This document shows, piece by piece, positions 8,271 through 16,838 of a stretch of DNA of 64,000 bases; positions within the stretch are counted from its first letter, which is position 1, and each line of letters begins with the position of its first letter. The position numbers and the translations under genes are program-made. The stretch lies in assembly GCA_943333505.2 (NCBI GenBank), contig CALQTN020000013.1, forward strand, positions 1 through 64,000, read 5' to 3'. Under the pieces are notes generated by a model that was not told the DNA's origin, made no database searches, and saw only the letters and a list, made by a program, of their open reading frames with translations. Source of the stretch: Asaia bogorensis. GTDB lineage: Bacteria > Pseudomonadota > Alphaproteobacteria > Acetobacterales > Acetobacteraceae.

Positions 8271-9055
8271 CGTGGGTCACTCTCGGACGGGCGCCAGCGC
8301 AGCAGGTGGGTTTCGAGGCGGGTGGATGCTTCGCTGAGCACCAGCCCAATGGTCATCAGGATGAACAGCCCCGCGAACAGCCCCGCCATGTCGTAGCGCT
8401 CACTGGACTGGCTCAACATGAAGCCCAGCCCCGCCCTGGTGGCCAGCATTTCGCCGGTGATGGTCGCGACCAGCGCGTAGGGCAGGGCGATCTTCAGCCC
8501 GCCGATGATCCACACCGTGGCGGCCGGCGCAACCACTTTGCGGAAAATTTCGCTCTGGCTCGCCCCCATCAGTTCCAAGGCGTGGACCTGATCGATGTCG
8601 ATCCGCTCGGCGCCGGCGAAGGTGTTGAAGAACAGCAGGAAGAACGTCACCAGCGCCACCAGAACGATCTTCGGCAGCATGCCAAGCCCGAGGAACATGA
8701 TGAACAGCGGTGCCAGCGCGATCAGTGGCACGCTGTAGAAAGCCACCACCACCGGGCGCAGCACCGCGGCCGTGATCGGCGACCGTCCCAGCAGCAGCCC
8801 GGCGATAATGCCGCTGGAACAGCCGATCGCCATCCCCGAGATCAGTTCGGCGAGCGAGACGGCCAGGTGCGGATAGATCGGCCCGGCGAACCACAGCATC
8901 AGCTTGCCGGCAACCTGGCTGGGCTGGCTGGTGAAGTTTGCCCCACCTGCGCGGCCCACCATCTCCCAAAGCGCCAGCAGCAGCAGGGCCAGTGCGATCT
9001 GCCAGAGAAGTGTTTGCCGGGCGGTCACCCCAGTTGTCTCATTCGGCGCGGTCAC
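8267..9055 (-). CDS. ABC transporter permease (SsuC/TauC type)
   Basis: A 262-residue integral membrane permease, second of two in the cassette, so the channel is probably a heterodimer with the product of 6718-7479. It has an N-terminal hydrophobic helix (ALALLLLALWEMVG), and the EAA-type loop appears as ALELMGASQSEIFRKVVAPA. Its ATG (9055) overlaps the stop of the binding-protein gene by four bases. The substrate specificity is not readable from the permease. Confidence 0.9.
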   Translation of the reverse strand: MTAPNETTGVTARQTLLWQIALALLLLALWEMVGRAGGANFTSQPSQVAGKLMLWFAGPIYPHLAVSLAELISGMAIGCSSGIIAGLLLGRSPITAAVLRPVVVAFYSVPLIALAPLFIMFLGLGMLPKIVLVALVTFFLLFFNTFAGAERIDIDQVHALELMGASQSEIFRKVVAPAATVWIIGGLKIALPYALVATITGEMLATRAGLGFMLSQSSERYDMAGLFAGLFILMTIGLVLSEASTRLETHLLRWRPSESDPR

Positions 9056-10086
9056 CCGCGACTCATCGATTTCAGCACCTCGGTGGCGATGGTTGGGTTG
9101 AAGACGTCGGCGAGCTTGGCCTCGATCGGCTGGCCTTTGCTGATCCGCATGAAATTGACCACGTTTTGCACCTGGCTCTCCGCTACCATCGGACTGGTCG
9201 GCACCCCGGCGCGGTATTTATTGAAGCCGATATCGTAGGCGGCCTGATCGAGGTCGGGGAAATAGCCACGCACCAGCTTGGCGGCATCGTCCTTGTGGTC
9301 ACGCACCACATCCATCGCCTTTACCCAGCTGCGCACCATCGCCACCAATAACGGCCGCTTGGCGGCGATGGTTTCCGGGCTGGTGGCCATGATGATGTAG
9401 GGCACGTTATTGGCTTCCGGCACATCGCCGTTCAGCGGTTCCAGCACAATTTGGCCGAGCTTGCGGCTGACCGCGAGTTCCGGGATCGGGGTGGTGAAGC
9501 AGAACCCGTCGGTCGCGCCGCGTTCCAGCGCCGCCATCATACCTTCGGCATTGACCAGCGGCTGGATGGTGATGTCGCGATTGGGGTCCATGCCACGCTT
9601 GTTGAGCACCGCACGGATCATGTCGTCAGTGCCCGAACCTGGCGTGGTAATGCCGATCCGCAAGCCCTTGAAGCGGCGCACTTTGTCGTCGGTGGACATG
9701 CCTGGGGTGATGCCGACCCGGGCGATCGCATCGTTGGACAGCAGGACCGACATTGGCAGGATGTTGTAGCCGGTGCAGATCGCCACGATGTTGCCGGCGC
9801 GCTGGCTCGCCTGGACCACCAGTTGCAGCCCGAGCGGCGCCACATCGGCGGAGCCCCCCATCACCGCGGCGGTCTGGCGCGGGCCGGACGATACGTTGAC
9901 CTCGTCCAGTTCCAGCCCCTCGGCCTTATAGAACCCGCCGGCCTGGGCGATGTAATGCAGGGTGAAATAGAACGCGCCGGCGCCCATCGCGAAGTTCACC
10001 TTCGTCTTGGTCTGGGCGATGGCGGGTGCGGCGAGGCTGCTCGCGAGCAGCAGGCTGGTGGCGCGGCGGGTGAGTTTCACGGTCAT
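9052..10086 (-). CDS. ABC transporter substrate-binding protein (NMT1/SsuA-like)
   Basis: A 344-residue periplasmic solute-binding protein. The Sec signal peptide is about residues 1-24 (basic MTVKLTRRAT, hydrophobic LLLASSLAAPA, likely cut after AIA). The mature N-terminus, VNFAMGAGAFYFTLHYIAQAGGFYKAEGLE, is typical of the NMT1/THI5-like fold. A GGGAGGATATAAAA stretch precedes the ATG. Family members bind sulfonates, taurine, thiamine precursors or other small organic molecules, and the ligand here cannot be assigned. The neighbouring genes suggest a small organic acid or thiol compound that is oxidised after import. Confidence 0.9.
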   Translation of the reverse strand: MTVKLTRRATSLLLASSLAAPAIAQTKTKVNFAMGAGAFYFTLHYIAQAGGFYKAEGLELDEVNVSSGPRQTAAVMGGSADVAPLGLQLVVQASQRAGNIVAICTGYNILPMSVLLSNDAIARVGITPGMSTDDKVRRFKGLRIGITTPGSGTDDMIRAVLNKRGMDPNRDITIQPLVNAEGMMAALERGATDGFCFTTPIPELAVSRKLGQIVLEPLNGDVPEANNVPYIIMATSPETIAAKRPLLVAMVRSWVKAMDVVRDHKDDAAKLVRGYFPDLDQAAYDIGFNKYRAGVPTSPMVAESQVQNVVNFMRISKGQPIEAKLADVFNPTIATEVLKSMSRG

Positions 10087-10115
10087 TTTTATATCCTCCC
10101 AAAGGCCGGCATCGG

Positions 10116-11015
10116 TCAGGTGTTCGGCGTGGCGTGCAGTTCGACGCCCGATGCACGCTCCATCGGTCGGATCACAGTGGTGACGTCATCGCCAGGTCCG
10201 CCCTCGGCCCGCGCGGTGTGATAGGCCGCGAGCACCGCTTGGGTGAGGCGGGATGGCGCGCCCGCTGCGCCCGCGTTGGCGACAAAAAGTTCGAGATCCT
10301 TGATCACCACATGCAGGCTGCCGCCATAGTCGAAGCCGCGCGTGAGCGTGTGGTTGGGAATTTTGGTCAGGGTCGCGCTGTTCTGCCCGCTGCCGTGATT
10401 GATCACCGCGAGCATCGCCTCGGCCGGGATGCCGACCTTGGCGCCGAGCAGCATCGCCTCCGACGCCACCGCGAGATTGGCGAGCGAAATCGCGTTGTTG
10501 ATCAGTTTCATCGTCTGCGCCGCTCCAGGCTGGAGGCCGAGATTGACGATGGTGCTGGCAAACGTCCGCAGCAATGGCAGGGCAAGGGCGAGGCTCTCTG
10601 CCGGCCCTGCCACCATTGCAGTAAGACTGCCATCGCGTGCCCGGCCCGGCCCGCCGGTGATCGGGGCGTCGAGCACGGCGATATCACGCCGGGCCAAGCC
10701 TTGGGCGAGTTCGACCACCAACGGTGGCCCGCTGGTGCCGAGATGCACGTAATGCCGCATCCGTCCGCCCTGGAGCAGGCCGTCCGGTCCCAGCACGGCA
10801 AGTCGGTAGTCATCGGGATCTGTCAGGCAGGCGAACACGATGTCCGCCTGGGCCGCGACACAAGCCGCCGATGTGGCGATGTTGGCAAATGGCGCAACGG
10901 CCTCGGGTCTGGTGTCGAAGACAATCACCTCGCCCATCGCCGCCAGGCGCGCTGCCATCGGCTCGCCCATCGCGCCAAGGCCGATGAACCCTACCGCTGG
11001 GCGCGCCGTGGACAC
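10116..11015 (-). CDS. NAD(P)-dependent beta-hydroxyacid dehydrogenase (3-hydroxyisobutyrate dehydrogenase family)
   Basis: A 299-residue two-domain beta-hydroxyacid dehydrogenase. The N-terminal dinucleotide motif is GFIGLGAMGEPMAARLA, the substrate-binding block PITGGPGRARDGSLT matches the DAPVSGG-type signature, and the catalytic lysine lies in AAQTMKLINNAIS. Such enzymes oxidise 3-hydroxy acids or reduce semialdehydes (3-hydroxyisobutyrate, tartronate semialdehyde, serine-type substrates). The gene starts with GTG directly after the stop of the cupin gene (no gap), which implies an operon. A specific substrate is not assigned. Confidence 0.88.
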   Translation of the reverse strand: MSTARPAVGFIGLGAMGEPMAARLAAMGEVIVFDTRPEAVAPFANIATSAACVAAQADIVFACLTDPDDYRLAVLGPDGLLQGGRMRHYVHLGTSGPPLVVELAQGLARRDIAVLDAPITGGPGRARDGSLTAMVAGPAESLALALPLLRTFASTIVNLGLQPGAAQTMKLINNAISLANLAVASEAMLLGAKVGIPAEAMLAVINHGSGQNSATLTKIPNHTLTRGFDYGGSLHVVIKDLELFVANAGAAGAPSRLTQAVLAAYHTARAEGGPGDDVTTVIRPMERASGVELHATPNT

Positions 11016-11579
11016 TCAGGCCAGCGCTTTCGGCTTGCGGGCCACGTAGCTTTTGTCCTCCGGCTTGAAATAATGCCGGATTGCCGCGTAGTGGCCGCCC
11101 ACCACGGTCAGCGAATAGGTGCCGTCTTCGAGCGCGGTGAAGCCATGGATTTCAGCCGGTTGCGCCACCAGCGAGATATCGCCGGCTTCCAGCACCCGGT
11201 CTTCCAGCACCGACAGATCGGCATATCCTTCCACCGATCCATCATCATGGCGCTGGTAAACCGTGTGCGAGACCTTGCCGCGATAGATCGCCAGGGTCTC
11301 CCACACGCCATGATCATGCGGCGGAATTTTTTTGCCCTTGGGGAACTCATCCAAGGTCATGGTCAGCAGGCCATCGTAATAGAGGTATTTCGAGTTATCG
11401 ATGTGATTGCCATCGCGCTTGACCCCGAGCGAGGTGAGGTCGGGGCAGGCCAGGACCTTGGAAAGCGGACCGCGCATGCCAGCGAGCAGGGCGGGGCCGT
11501 CTTCGCCGTGCTGCTTGATCAGGTCGATGATGGTCATCGCGCAGTCGCGGATGATTTTTTCGCTCTCGGTTGCTGACAT
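11016..11579 (-). CDS. cysteine-dioxygenase-like cupin metalloenzyme
   Basis: A 187-residue cupin of the cysteine dioxygenase/COG5553 type. The metal-binding cupin motif is PPHDHGVWETLAIYRG, with His88, His90 and a nearby Glu, and the third His is in PAEIHGFTAL. Non-haem Fe(II) thiol dioxygenases of this fold convert cysteine or 3-mercaptopropionate to sulfinates, and the exact thiol substrate cannot be read here. The gene sits between the SDR-like gene (23 bases upstream) and the dehydrogenase. Together with an SsuABC/TauABC-type importer this hints at organosulfur use. A non-sulfur role remains possible. Confidence 0.7.
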   Translation of the reverse strand: MSATESEKIIRDCAMTIIDLIKQHGEDGPALLAGMRGPLSKVLACPDLTSLGVKRDGNHIDNSKYLYYDGLLTMTLDEFPKGKKIPPHDHGVWETLAIYRGKVSHTVYQRHDDGSVEGYADLSVLEDRVLEAGDISLVAQPAEIHGFTALEDGTYSLTVVGGHYAAIRHYFKPEDKSYVARKPKALA

Positions 11580-11602
11580 GGGACTGCCTCCGTTGGGTTG
11601 GT

Positions 11603-12427
11603 TCAGGGAAAGATGCCGCGCAGTGCGCCGCCATCGATGGTGATCGACTGCCCGGTGATCGCGCCCGACAGGCGGGATGCCAGCAGCAGCACCATCGGCG
11701 CGATGTCGTCGGGTTCAATCATCCTCCCGATCGGGAAATTCGCCGCCATCTGGGCCTCGGCCTCATGGAGCGTGATGCCAAGCCGCGCTGCGCGGCCAGC
11801 GACTCGCGCGGGATGACGGCCGGTGCGGGTGACATGCGGGTGGACGGCGTTGACCAGGATCTGGTCGGCCGCGACTTCTTCGGACAGATGCTTGACGAAA
11901 TTGACCAGCGCGGAATTGCCGAGGCCCTGGGGTAGGCCAGAGCCGGTGCCCGGCTGCTCGCCGCCGCGGAACACGCTGCGCGCCGCGGTGCCGCCGATGC
12001 AGATAATCCGCCCACCGCCGCCGCGCCGCATATGCGGGATTGCCGCCCGCGTGCATTTGATCGCCACCATGGTCTTGCCCATGAAGCGTTCAAGCAACTG
12101 GCTGTCAGAGGCATCTTCCAGCGATGCCGGGACGCGGTCGACATTGGTTGATGCGTTGTTGACCAACACGTCCAGCCGACCGAAATGGGCAGCCGCCTGA
12201 TCGATCATAAGTTGGCAGGCATCTTGGGCGGTAAGATCGGTGGCGATGGCCAGGCATTGAACGCCGAGGGCGCGGATCTGTTGGGCTGCGGTTTCGAGCC
12301 GGTCTGGCGTGCGGGCGAAAATCGCGATATTAGCGCCCTCGCGGGCAAAAGCAAGCGCAAGGGCGAGGCCAATACCCTGGCTGGCACCGGTGATCGCCAC
12401 GGCAGACCCTGACAGGCCGAGATCCAT
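11603..12427 (-). CDS. SDR-family protein lacking the catalytic triad
   Basis: A 274-residue protein with a good classical SDR fold: the cofactor motif TGASQGIG (13-20), a structural NNAS (90-93) and a C-terminal GQSITIDGG. However, the active-site residues are missing. Where most SDRs have YxxxK, this one has Q167 and N171 (…LPQGLGNSALVNF…), and the usual Ser strand reads CIGGTA. An insert rich in Gly/Pro (RGGEQPGTGSG) precedes this site. It may be a pseudoenzyme or an SDR with altered chemistry. It is the first gene of the minus-strand ABC unit. A frameshift is unlikely because sequence is SDR-like on both sides. Confidence 0.8.
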   Translation of the reverse strand: MDLGLSGSAVAITGASQGIGLALALAFAREGANIAIFARTPDRLETAAQQIRALGVQCLAIATDLTAQDACQLMIDQAAAHFGRLDVLVNNASTNVDRVPASLEDASDSQLLERFMGKTMVAIKCTRAAIPHMRRGGGGRIICIGGTAARSVFRGGEQPGTGSGLPQGLGNSALVNFVKHLSEEVAADQILVNAVHPHVTRTGRHPARVAGRAARLGITLHEAEAQMAANFPIGRMIEPDDIAPMVLLLASRLSGAITGQSITIDGGALRGIFP

Positions 12428-12479
12428 GATTGCTTCACGCCCCCTCTAAGGCCCCGACGCTAGTGGGGCGAGGCTTTCC

Positions 12480-12509
12480 AAGTCAAGTTCGATGGCCCAA
12501 GCTTGACTT
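12480..12509. promoter_or_regulatory. 8-bp inverted repeat overlapping a TTGACT -35-like box
   Basis: AAGTCAAG (12480-12487) and CTTGACTT (12502-12509) are perfect inverted repeats. The second arm contains TTGACT, a good -35 match for rpmJ transcription to the right. A clear -10 is not seen, the best candidate being TTAGGC at 12525. The repeat lies in the divergent spacer between the SDR operon and rpmJ and might be an operator. Confidence 0.35.
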
Positions 12510-12569
12510 GCACGATGCCAACCATTAGGCAGCGCCCTCCATTCCACTGATCACACTAGGTCGATTGTC

Positions 12570-12695
12570 ATGAAGATCCGTAACAGCCTGAAGGCGGCCA
12601 AAATCCGCGACAAGAATTGCCGCGTCGTGCGCCGCCGTGGTCGCGTCTACGTGATCAACAAGAAGAACCCGCGCATGAAGTGCCGCCAGGGTTAA
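12570..12695 (+). CDS. rpmJ: 50S ribosomal protein bL36
   Basis: A 41-residue, very basic protein, [17 protein letters not shown]… to RMKCRQG, which is the alphaproteobacterial form of bL36. It lacks the CxxC…C…H zinc-binding set of the other form; the only cysteines are Cys17 and Cys38. bL36 binds 23S rRNA in the large subunit. It stands alone between a divergent operon and glcD, as rpmJ often does in this class when away from the main ribosomal clusters. A stem-loop follows at 12720. Confidence 0.95.
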   Translation: MKIRNSLKAAKIRDKNCRVVRRRGRVYVINKKNPRMKCRQG

Positions 12696-12719
12696 GCCCC
12701 TGCTGCAGGTTTGATGTTG

Positions 12720-12748
12720 CGCCCCGGAGGCATGCTTCCGGGGCGTTT
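12720..12748 (+). terminator. rho-independent terminator candidate after rpmJ
   Basis: Arms CGCCCCGGA (12720-12728) and TCCGGGGCG (12737-12745) around an eight-base loop, followed by TTT. It lies 25 bases after the rpmJ stop and before glcD, so glcDEF probably uses its own promoter or read-through. Confidence 0.65.
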
Positions 12749-12821
12749 GCTTGTGGGGTGCGAGTTGCGCGGCGTCGTGATTGCGGCCATCGTCCCTGCC
12801 TGTTTGCGGGGGGTGCCAGCG

Positions 12822-14258
12822 ATGATCGAACAACCGGAACCCTTGCACGGTGTGCTCGCCCGGCGTGACAGTATTGTCGCCGGCTTGCGGCGTTTGCTGC
12901 CGGAAACCGGGGTGATCGCGGAAGCGCTGCGGCTGAAGCCCTATGAAACCGACGGCCTGTCTGCCTATCGGCAGACCCCGATGGCGGTGGTGTTGCCGGA
13001 AACCACCGAACAAGTTGCCGCCGTGATGGCGTTCTGTGCCCACGAAGGTGTGCGGGTGGTGCCGCGCGGCGCTGGGACGTCGCTGTCCGGCGGTGCGCTG
13101 CCGATGGAAGATGCCGTCGTCCTTGGGCTGATGCGGATGAACCGTATCCTCGACATCGATTACGCCGATCGGTGTGCGGTGGTGCAGGCCGGCGTCACCA
13201 ATATCGGGATTACCCAGGCGGTAGCCGCCCGCCAGTTCTTTTATGCCCCTGATCCGTCGAGCCAGTTGGCCTGCATGATCGGCGGCAACGTCAACATGAA
13301 TTCCGGCGGCGCGCATTGCCTGCGCTACGGGGTGACCGCCAATAATCTGCTCGGCCTCAAGATCGTGACGGTGGACGGGCAGATCGTCGATATCGGCGGC
13401 GCCCATCTCGATGCGGCAGGGCTGGACTGGCTCGGGCTGCTGACCGGTAGCGAAGGGCAGTTGGCGATTGTCACCGAGGTCACCGTCCGCATTCTGCGCA
13501 GCCCGGAGGGGGCGCGGGCGATGCTGGCGGCGTTCAAGTCGAACGAGATCGCCGGCGCCTGTGTCGACTCGATTATTTCATCCGGCATCATCCCGGTGGC
13601 CTTGGAATTTATGGACCGCCCCGCGATCCATGCCTGCGAGGCCTTCGCCCATGCCGGCTACCCGCTCGACGCCGAGGCGATGCTGATTATCGAGGTTGAG
13701 GGTAGCGTGGCCGAACAGGATGATCTGCTCGGCCGGATCAGCGCGATCTGCGCCCGCCACGACCCGATCAGCCTGAAAGTCGCTGAAAGCGCGGAGCAGT
13801 CACTGGCAATCTGGAAAGGCCGCAAAGGCGCGTTCGGCGCGGTCGGGCGGATTTCTCCCGATTATCTCTGCATGGACGGCACCATCCCGACCAGCCAGTT
13901 GCCTGCGGTGTTGCGCCGGATTGGCGAGATGAGCGCGAGCTACGGCCTCCAGGTCGCCAATATCTTCCATGCCGGCGACGGTAATCTGCATCCGCTGATC
14001 ATGTTTGACGCCAATGACCCGGCAAGTTTCCACAAAGCCGAGGCGTTCGGTGCCGACATCCTCAAGCTCTGCGTTGAGGTCGGCGGCTGCCTGACCGGTG
14101 AGCACGGCGTCGGCGTCGAAAAGCGTGATCTGATGGGGGTGCAGTTCACTGAAATCGAGCTCGATCAGCAGCGCCGGGTGAAGGCGGCCTTCGATCCGGA
14201 CTGGCTGTTGAATGCCAATAAGGTATTCCCGCTGACGGCCGCGTTGCGCGCGGCATGA
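12822..14258 (+). CDS. glcD: glycolate oxidase subunit GlcD (FAD-linked oxidase)
   Basis: A 478-residue FAD-binding oxidoreductase of the GlcD/D-lactate dehydrogenase family. GlcD is the catalytic flavin subunit of the GlcDEF membrane-associated complex oxidising glycolate to glyoxylate. The PP-loop FAD-binding region is VVPRGAGTSLSGGALP (about 82-97) with IGGNVNMNSGGAHCLRYG further on, and the C-terminal family signature includes NIFHAGDGNLHPLIMF and GCLTGEHGVGVEKRDLM. The ATG at 12822 has a G-run ribosome site upstream and gives the normal family N-terminus; in-frame starts further upstream lie in the rpmJ terminator. glcE overlaps its end by four bases. Confidence 0.93.
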   Translation: MIEQPEPLHGVLARRDSIVAGLRRLLPETGVIAEALRLKPYETDGLSAYRQTPMAVVLPETTEQVAAVMAFCAHEGVRVVPRGAGTSLSGGALPMEDAVVLGLMRMNRILDIDYADRCAVVQAGVTNIGITQAVAARQFFYAPDPSSQLACMIGGNVNMNSGGAHCLRYGVTANNLLGLKIVTVDGQIVDIGGAHLDAAGLDWLGLLTGSEGQLAIVTEVTVRILRSPEGARAMLAAFKSNEIAGACVDSIISSGIIPVALEFMDRPAIHACEAFAHAGYPLDAEAMLIIEVEGSVAEQDDLLGRISAICARHDPISLKVAESAEQSLAIWKGRKGAFGAVGRISPDYLCMDGTIPTSQLPAVLRRIGEMSASYGLQVANIFHAGDGNLHPLIMFDANDPASFHKAEAFGADILKLCVEVGGCLTGEHGVGVEKRDLMGVQFTEIELDQQRRVKAAFDPDWLLNANKVFPLTAALRAA

Positions 14259-15439
14259 GCCCGACTGACGAAGCCGGCATCGTCGCCGCGATCCAGCACG
14301 CCGCCGGCCCGCTTGCCATTCAGGGCCATGGCAGCAAGCTCGCCATGCTGCGCCCGGTCCAGGCGGCCGCCACCTTGTCCACTGCCGGCCTGACCGGCGT
14401 CACCTTCTATTCGCCGAACGAATTAGTGATCTCCGCCCGCGCTGGAACCACGATTGCTGCGTTGCGCGACGTGGTGGCCGAACGCGGCCAGCATCTGATC
14501 GCCGAGCCGCCGGAACTCGGTGCGCTGTTGGGCAGCGATCAACCGGGCACCATCGGTGGGGCGGTCGCGACCAACCTGTCCGGCCCGCGCCGCGTCGCGT
14601 GGGGCGCGATGCGCGATCATGTGATGGGATTGCGCGCGGTCAATGGGCGAGGCGAAATGCTGCGCGCCGGTGGGCGGGTGCTGAAGAACGTCACCGGGCT
14701 CGATTTCTGCAAGCTGCTATCCGGCAGCCACGGCACCCTCGCGGTGATCACCGAAGTGACGTTGAAGGTTCTGCCCGCCCCGGAACGTCGCGCGACGCTG
14801 GTGCTCAAGGGCCAAAACCCTGCCCAGGCAGTGGCCGCGCTGTCTGCCGCGCTCGGCTCGCCCTACGCGGTGTCGGGGGCTGCCTGGCTGCCGGCTGATC
14901 TGGCCGCGCTGGTGCCGTCGCTGGGCTGGCTCGACGGCAACGTCACTGTGGCGCGGCTCGAGGATTTCGCCCCGTCGGTTGCCTATCGTGGCGAAAGGCT
15001 GCGTGCCGAATTGGCGGAATTCGGGGCCGTTGAAATGCTCGACGATGCGGCGAGCGCAGCACTTTGGGCTGATATCGGCAATGTGACGCCGCTGGTCGGC
15101 GCTCCGGGCGCGATCTGGAAACTATCGGTCCGTCCGTCGCAAGGCGCGGGTATTGTCGCGGCCATGCAGGCGATCGGTGCGACCTGCCTGCTCGATTGGG
15201 GCGGCGGGCTGGTCTGGGTGTCTGGCCCGGCGACCGAGGCTGCCCACCACGCTGTCACCACCGCTGCAAGCGCTGCTGGTGGCGTCTGGACGTTGATGCG
15301 CGCGCCTGATCCGCTGCGCAGCGCTGTGGCTGTGGTCCCGCCGGAACCGGCCGCGATGGCCGCGATTGGCGCGCGGGTCAAAGCGGCGTTCGATCCGCGC
15401 GGCATTCTCAATCCTGGGCGCATGGTCGCCGGAGCCTAG
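14255..15439 (+). CDS. glcE: glycolate oxidase subunit GlcE
   Basis: A 394-residue FAD-binding subunit, similar in fold to GlcD but shorter and lacking the long C-terminal region. The flavin-binding block contains QPGTIGGAVATNLSGPRR (about 92-109) and VLKNVTGLDFCKLLSGSHGTLAVITEVTLKV, and the end FDPRGILNPGRM is the usual FAD-oxidase C-terminal signature. GlcE is required for glycolate oxidation together with GlcD and GlcF. It starts on ATGA overlapping glcD and is followed two bases later by glcF. Confidence 0.92.
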   Translation: MSPTDEAGIVAAIQHAAGPLAIQGHGSKLAMLRPVQAAATLSTAGLTGVTFYSPNELVISARAGTTIAALRDVVAERGQHLIAEPPELGALLGSDQPGTIGGAVATNLSGPRRVAWGAMRDHVMGLRAVNGRGEMLRAGGRVLKNVTGLDFCKLLSGSHGTLAVITEVTLKVLPAPERRATLVLKGQNPAQAVAALSAALGSPYAVSGAAWLPADLAALVPSLGWLDGNVTVARLEDFAPSVAYRGERLRAELAEFGAVEMLDDAASAALWADIGNVTPLVGAPGAIWKLSVRPSQGAGIVAAMQAIGATCLLDWGGGLVWVSGPATEAAHHAVTTAASAAGGVWTLMRAPDPLRSAVAVVPPEPAAMAAIGARVKAAFDPRGILNPGRMVAGA

Positions 15440-15441
15440 CG

Positions 15442-16764
15442 ATGCAAACCAATTTTACCGCCGAGCAACTGCGCGATCCCGACACCGCCAGCTCGAACCA
15501 GATCCTGCGCACCTGCGTGCATTGCGGGTTCTGCACCGCGACATGCCCGACCTTCCTGCTGCTCGGTGACGAACTCGATTCGCCACGCGGCCGGATCTAT
15601 CTGATCAAGGACATGCTCGAAAGCGGCCGCGACGCCACTGAAGAGGTCGTCCGCCATGTCGATCGCTGCCTGTCCTGCCTGTCCTGCATGACCACCTGCC
15701 CGTCGGGGGTGAACTACATGCATCTGGTCGATCACGCCCGCACCCATATCGAGGCGACCTATGTGCGCCCCTGGCACGATCGCGCCCTCCGCAGTGTTCT
15801 GGCGACGGTATTGCCGCGTCCGGGGCTGATGCGGGCAGCGTTGCTGGCAGCCCGCCTCGCCCGGCCTTTCGCCGGGTTGCTGCCAAGCGGGCCCATGGTC
15901 TTCAAACGCCTGCGTGCGCTGCTGCGCATGGCACCGACCAATCTGCCGGCCAATGCCGCCGTCACCCCCCAGGTTTTCCGCCCGATCGGCCCGCGCCGCG
16001 GTCGGGTGGCGCTGCTCGCCGGCTGTGCCCAGCAAGTGCTCGATCCCGCGATCAACGATGCCACCATCCGCCTGCTGACGCGAATGGGGATCGAGGTTGT
16101 GGTGGCCAGGGGCGCCGGCTGCTGTGGCGCATTGGCGCATCACATGGGTAAGCACGACCCGGCGATGGATGCCGCCCGCGCCAACATCACCGCCTGGTCG
16201 CGCGAACTGGATGGCGAGGGGCTGGATGGCATCATCATCAACGCCTCGGGCTGCGGTACCACGGTCAAGGATTACGGGTTCATGTTCCGTGCCGAGCTTG
16301 GCGCCTGGCCCAGCCAGGCTGCGCGGGTAGCTGAATTGGCGCTCGACATCAGCGAATATCTGCTGCGGATCGGCTATGCCCCGAGCCGCGCCGCGCCGCC
16401 GCTGACTGTCGCCTATCATTCCGCCTGTTCCCTGCAGCACGGTCAGAAAATCACCGAGGCGCCCAAGGCCTTGCTGCGCCAGGCTGGCTTCAAGGTCGTC
16501 GAACCCGCCGAGGCGCATATTTGTTGCGGATCGGCCGGCACCTACAACATGCTGCAACCGGACATCGCTGACCAGTTGCGGGCGCGAAAACTCGGCAATC
16601 TTACTGCAACCGGCGCGGATCTGATCGCGGCCGGCAATATCGGCTGCATGACCCAACTGGCGGGTGAAGCGCTGTCAGTTGTGCATACGGTCGAGCTATT
16701 GGACTGGATGGCCGGTGGCCCGGCGCCCGGAAAGCCGAAAATTCAGGCGCTCGCGGCAGATTAG
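15442..16764 (+). CDS. glcF: glycolate oxidase iron-sulfur subunit GlcF
   Basis: A 440-residue iron-sulfur electron-transfer subunit. Two ferredoxin-type 4Fe-4S clusters lie in CVHCGFCTATCP (about 23-34) and CLSCLSCMTTCPSG (about 74-87). Two CCG-type domains follow, with GCCGALAHHMGKHD and ICCGSAGTYNML. The arrangement is that of GlcF, which passes electrons from the flavin subunits to the quinone pool. The stop TAG (16762-16764) is formed by the first three bases of a palindromic element, so the repeat begins exactly at the end of the coding region. Confidence 0.93.
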   Translation: MQTNFTAEQLRDPDTASSNQILRTCVHCGFCTATCPTFLLLGDELDSPRGRIYLIKDMLESGRDATEEVVRHVDRCLSCLSCMTTCPSGVNYMHLVDHARTHIEATYVRPWHDRALRSVLATVLPRPGLMRAALLAARLARPFAGLLPSGPMVFKRLRALLRMAPTNLPANAAVTPQVFRPIGPRRGRVALLAGCAQQVLDPAINDATIRLLTRMGIEVVVARGAGCCGALAHHMGKHDPAMDAARANITAWSRELDGEGLDGIIINASGCGTTVKDYGFMFRAELGAWPSQAARVAELALDISEYLLRIGYAPSRAAPPLTVAYHSACSLQHGQKITEAPKALLRQAGFKVVEPAEAHICCGSAGTYNMLQPDIADQLRARKLGNLTATGADLIAAGNIGCMTQLAGEALSVVHTVELLDWMAGGPAPGKPKIQALAAD

Positions 16765-16803
16765 AGGGTGATGACCGCTGATAGGCGCGGTCACAATGCT
16801 CTA
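16762..16803 (+). repeat. short (42-bp) copy of the TAGAGCGTGATGACC element
   Basis: Arms TAGAGGGTGATGACCGC (16762-16778) and GCGGTCACAATGCTCTA (16787-16803) around TGATAGGC. This is the first hairpin of the 105-bp copies without the rest, and the loop is identical to the one at 2031. It supplies the glcF stop codon and could also act as a transcription terminator. Confidence 0.85.
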
Positions 16804-16838
16804 CTTGCCCCCATCGCCGATGTGGACGAAATTGACGC

